A stretch of DNA of 7,705 bases from Bacteroidota bacterium (GTDB lineage: Bacteria; Bacteroidota; Bacteroidia; Flavobacteriales; Flavobacteriaceae). Positions 1-5,971 of this stretch are shown piece after piece (position 1 is the stretch's first letter; each line of letters begins with the position of its first letter). The stretch is taken from contig JAEYZX010000027.1 of the NCBI GenBank assembly GCA_023427845.1, positions 1-7,705 of the forward strand, written 5' to 3'. The position numbers and the translations under genes were made by a program. The notes beneath the pieces were generated by a model. That model did no database searches. It saw only the letters and a program-made list of their open reading frames with translations, and was not told where the DNA came from.

Positions 1-1
1 G

Positions 2-127
2 GATAAAACACTGCACTATCACATTGATGAACGCGGACAGGTCTGGCTCAATCTTGACTATACGGCGGAATATCCCGGCGGACCGTTTATGCATGAAGAA
101 ATCCTTGGTGCATTGACGTTAAATTGA
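2..127 (+). CDS. C-terminal fragment of an unidentified protein (5' end outside window)
   Basis: An open frame enters from the left edge and ends at a TGA at 125-127, giving 41 residues. The visible tail contains a WLNLDYT stretch followed by PGGPF and ends in GALTLN. Tryptophan, tyrosine, glycine and proline are frequent and there is no low-complexity sequence, so it reads like the folded end of a real protein rather than chance translation. I do not recognise the family and assign no function. It lies 48 bases upstream of the envelope gene on the same strand, so co-transcription is possible, although that gap has its own promoter-like motif. No hairpin terminator is visible after the stop. 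Confidence 0.6.
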   Translation, partial: DKTLHYHIDERGQVWLNLDYTAEYPGGPFMHEEILGALTLN

Positions 128-148
128 TTCTATCTGTAATTGTTTTTC

Positions 149-158
149 ATATATTAGC
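149..158 (+). promoter_or_regulatory. Promoter-like motif ATATATTAGC upstream of the outer-membrane protein gene
   Basis: The 10-mer ATATATTAGC lies 17 bases before the ATG at 176, preceded by a T-tract (GTTTTTC) and followed by TTGC. The same 10-mer, again preceded by GTTTTTT, lies 23 bases before the lipoprotein start at 7185. TAGCTTG at 155-161 partly resembles the Bacteroidota -7 box TAnnTTTG. A TTG at 140-142 could be a -33 element, but the 12-base spacing is shorter than usual. A promoter or regulator site is inferred from position and recurrence only. Confidence 0.3.
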
Positions 159-175
159 TTGCGTAAAAAACAACC

Positions 176-742
176 ATGAACCGAATCCTTTTACTTCTGT
201 TATTTGTTTCCCAGGCCGTGCTTGCTCAGGAAGAAAGTGCGATGCTCGATAAAAAGAATGAATTCCGCATCGATGCGCTTTCGCTGATTGCACAAGGAAA
301 GTTGAACCTCTCGTACGAGCGCTTCCTAAATAAGGATTTTTCTGTCGGTGTTACCGGATCATACTCAAACAGCGATAAAATCACCGAAGACTACAAAGCC
401 GGTTTTAGGAACAATCAACCAAAATATGAGGTGGTTCCATTTGTCAGGTACAACATGACCGCCAGCCAGACCAGCTTTTATTTCGTAGAAGCTTTCGTTT
501 CTGCAAACGGTGGAAGCGCGCGTGAAATTGTTCGTGTGGACGATGGATCTGTAGCCCACTATGAAATAATCGAAGAAGATTATTCAGATGTTGCAATCGG
601 AGGAAGTCTGGGTTATAAGATTTACTTCAAGGAAAAATTCGGCGTCGAATTTCTGGTCGGATTTGGTTCGAATTTAATCGATAAGGACAAAAGCCCTGAT
701 GTAATTTCACGCGTCGGGTTAAGCTTCGGATATAGATTTTAA
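176..742 (+). CDS. Small outer-membrane beta-barrel-like protein of unknown function
   Basis: The 188-residue product begins with a clear signal peptide: Asn2-Arg3, a leucine-rich core at residues 4-12, and a probable signal peptidase I site after Ala17 (VLA|QEE). The mature part alternates polar and hydrophobic residues with many aromatics, as in NLSYERF, VVPFVRYN, SFYFVEAFV, GGSLGYKIYF and GVEFLVGFG. It ends in GLSFGYRF with a terminal Phe, the typical last strand and BAM-recognition end of an outer-membrane barrel. Length and pattern fit a small barrel with few strands, resembling the DUF3575-type or 'outer membrane beta-barrel' proteins common in Bacteroidota; that family name is from memory and tentative. 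No catalytic motif is seen. The lipoprotein gene follows after three bases, so the two are probably one transcript and may work together at the outer membrane. The ATG at 176 is chosen because it directly begins the signal peptide. Confidence 0.82.
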   Translation: MNRILLLLLFVSQAVLAQEESAMLDKKNEFRIDALSLIAQGKLNLSYERFLNKDFSVGVTGSYSNSDKITEDYKAGFRNNQPKYEVVPFVRYNMTASQTSFYFVEAFVSANGGSAREIVRVDDGSVAHYEIIEEDYSDVAIGGSLGYKIYFKEKFGVEFLVGFGSNLIDKDKSPDVISRVGLSFGYRF

Positions 743-745
743 AAT

Positions 746-1339
746 ATGCAGATGAAAACACTACGATATATATTTTTAATGATTGCAATCCTGCCTTTTG
801 CCGGATGCGATACAAATGACGACGGATTTTATAACGAAACGTATGTCGATATTCCTAATCTGGTACAGATTGACGTACAGCCAACCTATACCGCAGGCGA
901 TTATCTTTATGTAAGCGCAAGCTTGTCTCGATATTTAAATGAACCCGGCGAAGATTTGCCATTGGACATTTATACGACCACAAATGGCGCAGAGGCATTT
1001 GATTTCTCTTATGTGCTGGAAAAAAAGGTGGGCGATGAATGGCAGCCTGTAGAGATTGCGAACGCAATGCTTGATGTTGCAGCCGGAAGCGTTTATGAAA
1101 TAACGCCAACGATTTTCGCCAGTGCAACTTATGATCCGGAGATTGAAATGTATAAATCAACCGTCGGAATACCATTAGAAACGACAGGTCAATTTAGATT
1201 GTACTTTGCCTCCGCAGATGATTCGCCGAAGAAAGCCGAATTGCGCTCTCAATCAGAAAGAAACGATCTTTCTCTGAATATCAGTTCAACTGTGAGCCAG
1301 CTCGACGCTAATGGATTCTATATTTTTACGGTAAATTAA
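746..1339 (+). CDS. Lipoprotein of unknown function, probably surface exposed
   Basis: The 197-residue product has a type II signal peptide: Lys4 and Arg7, a hydrophobic run at residues 8-18, and a lipobox FAGC with the lipidated cysteine at position 21. Asp22, Asp25 and Asp26 follow (CDTNDDG). Acidic residues here resemble the lipoprotein export signal that directs Bacteroidota lipoproteins to the cell surface. The rest is rich in beta-prone segments and acidic residues, ends in GFYIFTVN, and is not a family I recognise. Two in-frame starts are possible, ATG 746 and ATG 752; the second gives a more usual MKTLRY beginning, and neither has a Shine-Dalgarno sequence. It starts three bases after the upstream envelope gene and is probably co-transcribed with it. 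Its TAA is immediately followed by the last base of the converging ung gene, leaving no space for a terminator. Confidence 0.8.
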   Translation: MQMKTLRYIFLMIAILPFAGCDTNDDGFYNETYVDIPNLVQIDVQPTYTAGDYLYVSASLSRYLNEPGEDLPLDIYTTTNGAEAFDFSYVLEKKVGDEWQPVEIANAMLDVAAGSVYEITPTIFASATYDPEIEMYKSTVGIPLETTGQFRLYFASADDSPKKAELRSQSERNDLSLNISSTVSQLDANGFYIFTVN

Positions 1340-2005
1340 CTACCATTCAATCGGTTGGAGGTTTTTTGATTCAAGGTAGTCATTCGTTCTGCTGAAATGC
1401 TTATTCCCAAACCAATGCCCATTATTGGCGCTCATTGGCGAAGGATGGCCTGCTTCAAGGACAAGGTGTTTTGATTTATCGATTCGGCTTCCTTTTTTCT
1501 TTGCGAACGCTCCCCATAAAAGAAACACAACGTGCTCCTTTTTATCTGAAATTACCTGAATAGCGGCATCGGTAAACTTTTCCCATCCAAACTTTTGATG
1601 GCTACCGGCCGCGCCCTGACCAACAGTCAGCGTCGCATTCAGCAGCAGTACTCCTTGCCTGGCCCATCGCTCAAGATTTCCGGATTCTGGAACTTCCACT
1701 CCTACGTCGCGTCTGATTTCCTCAAAAATATTTCGGAGTGAAGGCGGAAATGCAATCCCATCGTTTACAGAAAAACAGAGTCCGTGCGCCTGATTTGGTC
1801 CGTGATACGGATCCTGTCCTATGATGACGACTTTTACATCGTCAAATGAGCAATTTTCAAATGCAGAAAATATCTGCTGCATCGGCGGATAACATTGATT
1901 TTCTGCGTACTGTTTACCGATGTTAGAAAGCAGTTCGGTGAAATAAGGTTTTTCAACTTCGGCCGACAAAACTTTTTTCCACGACAATGGCAATTCGATA
2001 TTCAT
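1340..2005 (-). CDS. ung: Uracil-DNA glycosylase, family 1
   Basis: Ung cuts the N-glycosidic bond of uracil in DNA, starting base-excision repair of deaminated cytosine or misincorporated dUMP in the cytoplasm. The 221-residue length is normal for the family. The water-activating motif GQDPYHG is at 63-69 with catalytic Asp65. Phe78 in CFSV is placed to stack on uracil. LLLNATLTV holds Asn123, which reads uracil, and HPSP at 187-190 supplies the catalytic His187. The residue after HPSP, the minor-groove wedge, is Met191 rather than the usual Leu. The C-terminal part (WFGNKHFSRTNDYL, ending PIEW) is complete. The gene is divergent from mutS2, and an exact TAnnTTTG box (TATATTTG) sits 17-24 bases upstream of the ATG. 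Its TAG abuts the converging lipoprotein stop. Identification is secure from the motifs. Confidence 0.98.
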   Translation of the reverse strand: MNIELPLSWKKVLSAEVEKPYFTELLSNIGKQYAENQCYPPMQQIFSAFENCSFDDVKVVIIGQDPYHGPNQAHGLCFSVNDGIAFPPSLRNIFEEIRRDVGVEVPESGNLERWARQGVLLLNATLTVGQGAAGSHQKFGWEKFTDAAIQVISDKKEHVVFLLWGAFAKKKGSRIDKSKHLVLEAGHPSPMSANNGHWFGNKHFSRTNDYLESKNLQPIEW

Positions 2006-2015
2006 TTTGCAAAAT
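2004..2015. repeat. 12-bp perfect palindrome over the ung start codon
   Basis: ATTTTGCAAAAT is its own reverse complement and includes the first two bases of the ung ATG. It lies just downstream of the proposed ung -7 box, so it would sit in the very short 5' leader. It could be a protein-binding site or a weak hairpin near the start, but it is short and AT-rich and may be chance. Confidence 0.3.
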
Positions 2016-2021
2016 TTGGCT

Positions 2022-2029
2022 CAAATATA
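2022..2029 (-). promoter_or_regulatory. Candidate Bacteroidota -7 promoter box for ung
   Basis: On the minus strand this reads TATATTTG, an exact match to the TAnnTTTG -7 consensus of the Bacteroidota primary sigma factor. It ends 16 bases before the ung ATG, implying a very short leader. No clear TTG -33 element is present at the expected distance; the nearest is TTCG at 2046-2049. Confidence 0.5.
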
Positions 2030-2074
2030 ACGATTCGCCTACTGACGAATAAAGGTCCGTCTTGCGTTTTTCAG

Positions 2075-2082
2075 TAAATTTG
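2075..2082 (+). promoter_or_regulatory. Candidate Bacteroidota -7 promoter box for mutS2-DCC
   Basis: TAAATTTG is an exact match to TAnnTTTG and ends 22 bases before the mutS2 ATG. The only nearby TTG, at 2062-2064, is 10 bases upstream and too close for a standard -33 element. This box and the ung box point away from each other inside the 99-bp spacer, so regulation of the two units could interact. Confidence 0.5.
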
Positions 2083-2104
2083 CGGGTAAATTGCATGAAA
2101 TATA

Positions 2105-4273
2105 ATGATTAGCATAACCGAGAAGACTTTGCAGGATTTGCAGTTCCCAACAATATTGGAAACGATTTCCGAAATCTGCAATACTGATATTGGAAAAGAA
2201 AAAGCGCTGAAGATCCAGCCTTTCAAAGGTAAAGATGCATTGAAGGATGCATTGATGATGACGTCCGAATACCTTTCGTCTTTCCAAAACAACAACGCTA
2301 TTCCCAATCATGGCTTCGAACCGATATCGCATGAGATAAAATATTTGGCGATCGACGGAAGTTTCCTAGAAACCGGAAGTTTTCGGAAAATCGGCACCAT
2401 TTCAGAAACCACAAACATTCTGCTTCACTATTTTAGTAAATTCCACGATTATTATCCGCATCTGAATGCATTGGCAAACGAGGTCGAGCTCACAAAAGAA
2501 ATTTCGAAAGTCATCGACGAGGTCGTCGACAAATACGGCGAGATCAAGGACAATGCTTCGCCAGAACTGCTTGAAATCAGAAGGAATATGAATGTTGTCC
2601 GGGGCAAGGTGAACCAAAGTTTTGGAACTGCGCTTTCGCAATATCACGGACTCGGATATCTCGACGACATCAAGGAAAGTTTTGTACAGAACCGGCGTGT
2701 TTTGGCGGTTCTCGCAATGTACAGACGAAAAGTGAAAGGCACAATACTTGGAAGTTCCAAAACCGGCAGCATCGCTTACATCGAACCTGAAGCAACATTA
2801 AGGTATTCGCGTGAACTCAGCAATCTTGAATATGAGGAAAAAGAGGAAATAACCCGAATACTAAAGGTGCTGACCAACAGGATAAGGCCTTATCTTCCGC
2901 TGTTGATCCAATATCAGGAATTCCTTAGTGATATCGATGTAATCGCCGCCAAAGCAAAATACGCTGTCAAAATCAACGGAATCCTGCCAAATATCACAGA
3001 AGAACGGCGACTCTATTTTCGCGATGCGTTCCATCCGATATTGTATCTCACCAATAAAGCGAAAAAGGAACCCACCTATCCGCAAACGATTGAGCTCCAT
3101 CATCAAAACCGTATAATAGTCATTTCAGGACCAAATGCGGGAGGTAAAACAATATCGCTCAAAACCGTCGGACTGCTCCAGCTGATGCTTCAAAGCGGCA
3201 TGTTAATTCCGGTTCACGAGCGCAGTGAAACGTTTCTTTTCGATCGAATACTGACCGATATCGGCGATAATCAATCTATTGAAAATCATTTAAGTACCTA
3301 CAGCTACCGGCTCAAGAACATGAACTACTTTTTGAAAAAGTGCAATGCCCGGACGCTTTTTCTAATAGATGAATTCGGAACCGGTTCCGATCCCGAACTT
3401 GGCGGCGCGCTTGCCGAAATTTTCCTGGAAGAATTTTATCACCGGGAAGCATTCGGCATCATCACAACGCATTATTCAAATCTGAAAATCCTCGCAAACG
3501 AACTTCCATATGCGACAAATGCCAATATGTTGTTCGACGAAAAGTCGCTCCAGCCTATGTATAAACTGATTCTCGGTCAGGCCGGAAGTTCCTTTACGTT
3601 TGAGGTCGCACTTAAAAACGGCATTCCATTCGGTCTGATCAACCGTGCGAAAAAGAAAATTGAAGTTGGGAAAGTGCGTTTCGATAAAACAATCGCGACC
3701 CTGCAAAAAGAACGTTCTAAACTTGAAAAAACCTCTGCAACGCTAAAGGAAGAAGAGACCAAAGCACGCGAAGAAAGCCGCAAGATGGAAAACATCAACG
3801 AAAAAATAAGGCAAAAGCTTGAGAGTTACCAGGAGTTGTATGACAGTAACCAAAAGACAATCTATATCGGGCAGAAAGTAGAAGACCTTGCCGCAAAATA
3901 CTTCAACAATAAAAATAAAAAGGATCTGATAGGCGAATTGCTGAAGCTTGTTGAAATTGAAAACTCGAAGCGGAAGAAAGCAACAGCCAGGGAAACGAAA
4001 ATTGCTGAACAGAAGAAAAAAGAGGTCGTAACCGAAGTAATCGAAAAAGTCGAGGAAATTCGCAAGGAGAAAAAAGAAAAGAAGCTTAAAGCGGAACGCA
4101 TTCCCGAGAAGCCAAAGCCTGTACTCAAGGTGGGCGACCGCGTTCGGATGAACGACGGCAAATCGGTTGGGAGCATCGACAGCATCGAAAAAAACAGGGC
4201 TGTCGTAAACTATGGAATATTTACATCGAAAGTCAGCCTCGATGCGCTGGAACTTGTTGAAGCAAAAAAATAA
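2105..4273 (+). CDS. mutS2: MutS2-type ATPase lacking the C-terminal Smr nuclease domain
   Basis: The 722-residue product is a MutS-superfamily ABC ATPase. Residues about 1-310 are the helical core and lever. The ATPase part has Walker A GPNAGGKT (342-349), the DIGDNQSIENHLSTYS segment (385-400), Walker B LFLIDEFGTGSDP (418-430; Asp422, Glu423) and switch His456 in TTHYSNL. GQAGSSFTFEVA (491-502) is followed by a coiled coil from about 515 to 620 and a Lys/Glu-rich linker to about 672. A KOW-like domain (VGDRVRMNDGKSVGSI to LDALELV) fills about 675-718, and the protein ends there. There is no mismatch-reading MutS N-domain. Canonical MutS2 is about 780 residues with a final Smr domain, absent here. 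In Bacillus, MutS2 binds and splits collided ribosomes; in other bacteria it is linked to suppressing recombination. Which role applies here is unknown. The stop overlaps the DCC start by one base (TAATG). Confidence 0.93.
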   Translation: MISITEKTLQDLQFPTILETISEICNTDIGKEKALKIQPFKGKDALKDALMMTSEYLSSFQNNNAIPNHGFEPISHEIKYLAIDGSFLETGSFRKIGTISETTNILLHYFSKFHDYYPHLNALANEVELTKEISKVIDEVVDKYGEIKDNASPELLEIRRNMNVVRGKVNQSFGTALSQYHGLGYLDDIKESFVQNRRVLAVLAMYRRKVKGTILGSSKTGSIAYIEPEATLRYSRELSNLEYEEKEEITRILKVLTNRIRPYLPLLIQYQEFLSDIDVIAAKAKYAVKINGILPNITEERRLYFRDAFHPILYLTNKAKKEPTYPQTIELHHQNRIIVISGPNAGGKTISLKTVGLLQLMLQSGMLIPVHERSETFLFDRILTDIGDNQSIENHLSTYSYRLKNMNYFLKKCNARTLFLIDEFGTGSDPELGGALAEIFLEEFYHREAFGIITTHYSNLKILANELPYATNANMLFDEKSLQPMYKLILGQAGSSFTFEVALKNGIPFGLINRAKKKIEVGKVRFDKTIATLQKERSKLEKTSATLKEEETKAREESRKMENINEKIRQKLESYQELYDSNQKTIYIGQKVEDLAAKYFNNKNKKDLIGELLKLVEIENSKRKKATARETKIAEQKKKEVVTEVIEKVEEIRKEKKEKKLKAERIPEKPKPVLKVGDRVRMNDGKSVGSIDSIEKNRAVVNYGIFTSKVSLDALELVEAKK

Positions 4274-4692
4274 TGGAAATAGCCGAACTACCAAAAAATA
4301 AAAAAATCGTTCTGTTCGACGGGGTTTGCAACCTGTGCGACCGTGCTGTTCAGTTCATCATCAAACACGATTCGAAAGATGTTTTCCGGTTTGTGCCGTT
4401 GCAATCTGAACTCGGTCAAAAAATCCTCAGCCACATCGGAATCGATCCAAAACACATCGATAGTATTGTACTGTATGAACCCGGCGTTTCCTATTATTAC
4501 AAATCGGCGGCTGCAATCGAAATCGCAAGAAATCTTGGCGGATTTTTAAACCTCGCAACGCTGATTCGGATTCTTCCAACAAAATTGATGGATCGCTGGT
4601 ACGACAGGATTGCAAAAAATCGGTATAAGCGTTATGGCAAGAAGTCTGGCTGCATGCTTCCGACTCCTGAAATAAAGCGCAAATTCCTTTAA
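4273..4692 (+). CDS. DCC-family (DUF393) thiol-disulfide oxidoreductase-like protein
   Basis: The 139-residue product carries the hallmark FDGVCNLCD at 15-23, with Cys19 and Cys22 forming a CxxC after the DG pair that names the family. Other family features are FVPLQSELG (40-48), the YKSAAAIEIARNLGG segment (76-90), and the C-terminal YDRIAKNRYKRYG (110-122) followed by Cys127 and a final RKFL. There is no signal peptide and no convincing membrane span, so it is probably cytoplasmic. The fold is thioredoxin-like and a redox role is predicted from the CxxC, but substrates of most DCC proteins are unknown. The ATG shares its A with the mutS2 TAA (TAATG), an arrangement typical of translational coupling, so it is expected to be made together with MutS2. 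Its TAA is one base from the stop of the converging symporter gene. Confidence 0.93.
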   Translation: MEIAELPKNKKIVLFDGVCNLCDRAVQFIIKHDSKDVFRFVPLQSELGQKILSHIGIDPKHIDSIVLYEPGVSYYYKSAAAIEIARNLGGFLNLATLIRILPTKLMDRWYDRIAKNRYKRYGKKSGCMLPTPEIKRKFL

Positions 4693-4693
4693 T

Positions 4694-5971
4694 TTATTCC
4701 GCTTTCAAAGGTTCGTGTAATTTCCCGATAGATTTCGCGACAATTGCCGACACCGTACAGTCGCTGGTGACGTTTACAGCTGTCCGTACCATGTCGAGCG
4801 GCCGGTCTATCGCAAATATCAATGCAAGGCCCGCCTCAGGAATACCGGCTTGCGCCAATACTATAACGAGCATTACCATACCGGCGCTTGGTACCGCGGC
4901 AGATCCGATCGATGCCAGAGTGGCTGTTACGACAATCATCAACTGCGTTGTCCATTCAAGTTCGATTCCCATCGCCTGTGCTATGAAAATCGCAGCTACA
5001 GCTTGATACAGACTTGTTCCGTCCATGTTTACCGTCGCGCCAAGCGGAAGTACGAAACTCGCGACTTCCTCATCAACACCGAGGTGCTCGGTAACGCGTT
5101 CCATTGTCACCGGAAGTGTCGCGGCACTTGAACTGGTCGAAAAAGCCAACAACTGTGCGGGTGCTATCGCTGAGAAAAATCGTTTTGGTCCAACTTTGGC
5201 GAAAACCATCAATAGCGTCGGATAAAAAACGTATATCATCACTAACAATCCAATGACCACCGTTAAAGCATAAACCAGCAATGCCTGCAACGTACTGAAA
5301 TCGGGAATTTCCACGATCAAAGCGGCAAGAAGCGCAAAAACTCCGATCGGCGCGGCGAGCATGATGATGTCGATAATTTTTAGAATCACATCGTTAAAAC
5401 CCTTAAAGAAATCACTAACCGGCCTCGCCTTTTCCTCATCGATCAAAATCAACCCAATCCCAACCAATATAGCGAATAGGATGACCTGAAGCATGCTTCC
5501 ATTGTCGGTCATCGCCGCGAATACATTATCGGGAACGATATCGACCAATGGCTGCAGCGGCCCCTGATTTCTGGCCGATTCCGCAAGTTCGATTTTTTGG
5601 GCGGCATCACCGGCGAAACTTTCAAGAAGCGACTTACGCGAAGCCTCATTTATATAACTTCCGGGATTGATTAAATTGGCCAAAACAATTCCCAGCGTTA
5701 CTGCAGTTACAGTCGTAAAAAGGTAGAAGGCGACCGTACGGCCACCCAACCGCGATAATTTTGAAATATCTTTTAAATCGGCAAGGCCATTTATGAGCGA
5801 CACTAGAATAAGCGGAACGGCGATCATCTTTAACAGATTGATGAAAATGGTTCCAAACGGTTTTACCCAATCAATCACCAGCGAGGACTGCCCTATATTT
5901 TTCATCAATAATCCGAATAGTAATCCGGCGATCATCCCGATAAGGATTTTCCAATGTAACGCTAACTTCAT
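4694..5971 (-). CDS. Dicarboxylate/amino acid:cation symporter (DAACS/SLC1 family), glutamate/aspartate type
   Basis: The 425-residue inner-membrane protein has the GltPh/GltP layout: six hydrophobic helices up to about residue 253, re-entrant hairpin HP1 with the serine-rich FSTSSSAATLP (277-287), TM7 with NMDGT (315-319), HP2 with SAAVPSAGMVML (357-368), and TM8 with DRPLDMVRTAVNVTSD. Aligned by motif to GltPh, the substrate and cation ligands are all kept: Asp389 (D390), Asp393 (D394, binds the amino group), Arg396 (R397, binds the side-chain carboxylate), Asn400 (N401) and Asp404 (D405). The Arg favours acidic amino acids or C4-dicarboxylates over neutral amino acids. Coupling to Na+ or H+ cannot be settled from sequence. 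The ATG overlaps the aroC TGA in ATGA, so translation is probably coupled to aroC. No separate promoter is evident. Length is normal and there is no damage. Confidence 0.95.
   Translation of the reverse strand: MKLALHWKILIGMIAGLLFGLLMKNIGQSSLVIDWVKPFGTIFINLLKMIAVPLILVSLINGLADLKDISKLSRLGGRTVAFYLFTTVTAVTLGIVLANLINPGSYINEASRKSLLESFAGDAAQKIELAESARNQGPLQPLVDIVPDNVFAAMTDNGSMLQVILFAILVGIGLILIDEEKARPVSDFFKGFNDVILKIIDIIMLAAPIGVFALLAALIVEIPDFSTLQALLVYALTVVIGLLVMIYVFYPTLLMVFAKVGPKRFFSAIAPAQLLAFSTSSSAATLPVTMERVTEHLGVDEEVASFVLPLGATVNMDGTSLYQAVAAIFIAQAMGIELEWTTQLMIVVTATLASIGSAAVPSAGMVMLVIVLAQAGIPEAGLALIFAIDRPLDMVRTAVNVTSDCTVSAIVAKSIGKLHEPLKAE

Noticed and set aside
855..1175. 106-codon open frame on the minus strand inside the lipoprotein gene
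   Set aside because: It is antisense to a gene with a clear lipobox, has no family motif, and reads as a basic, histidine-rich shadow translation.
1422..1441. Short direct repeat ATTGGCG (two copies)
   Set aside because: It lies in conserved ung coding sequence after the HPSP motif; codon coincidence.
2234..2255. Tandem direct repeat GATGCATTGA (two copies, two bases apart) in mutS2
   Set aside because: It encodes DALKDALM in an amphipathic helix and has only two copies; best read as a small in-frame coding duplication without regulatory meaning.
2512..2535. Palindrome-like GTCGAC-rich stretch in mutS2
   Set aside because: It encodes IDEVVDKY within the core domain; the symmetry follows from Asp/Val codons and it has no regulatory position.
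3743..4294. 183-codon minus-strand open frame opposite the MutS2 C-terminus
   Set aside because: Its Phe/Leu-rich sequence is what the antisense of Lys/Glu-rich coding DNA gives; it lacks family features and lies wholly over conserved coding sequence.
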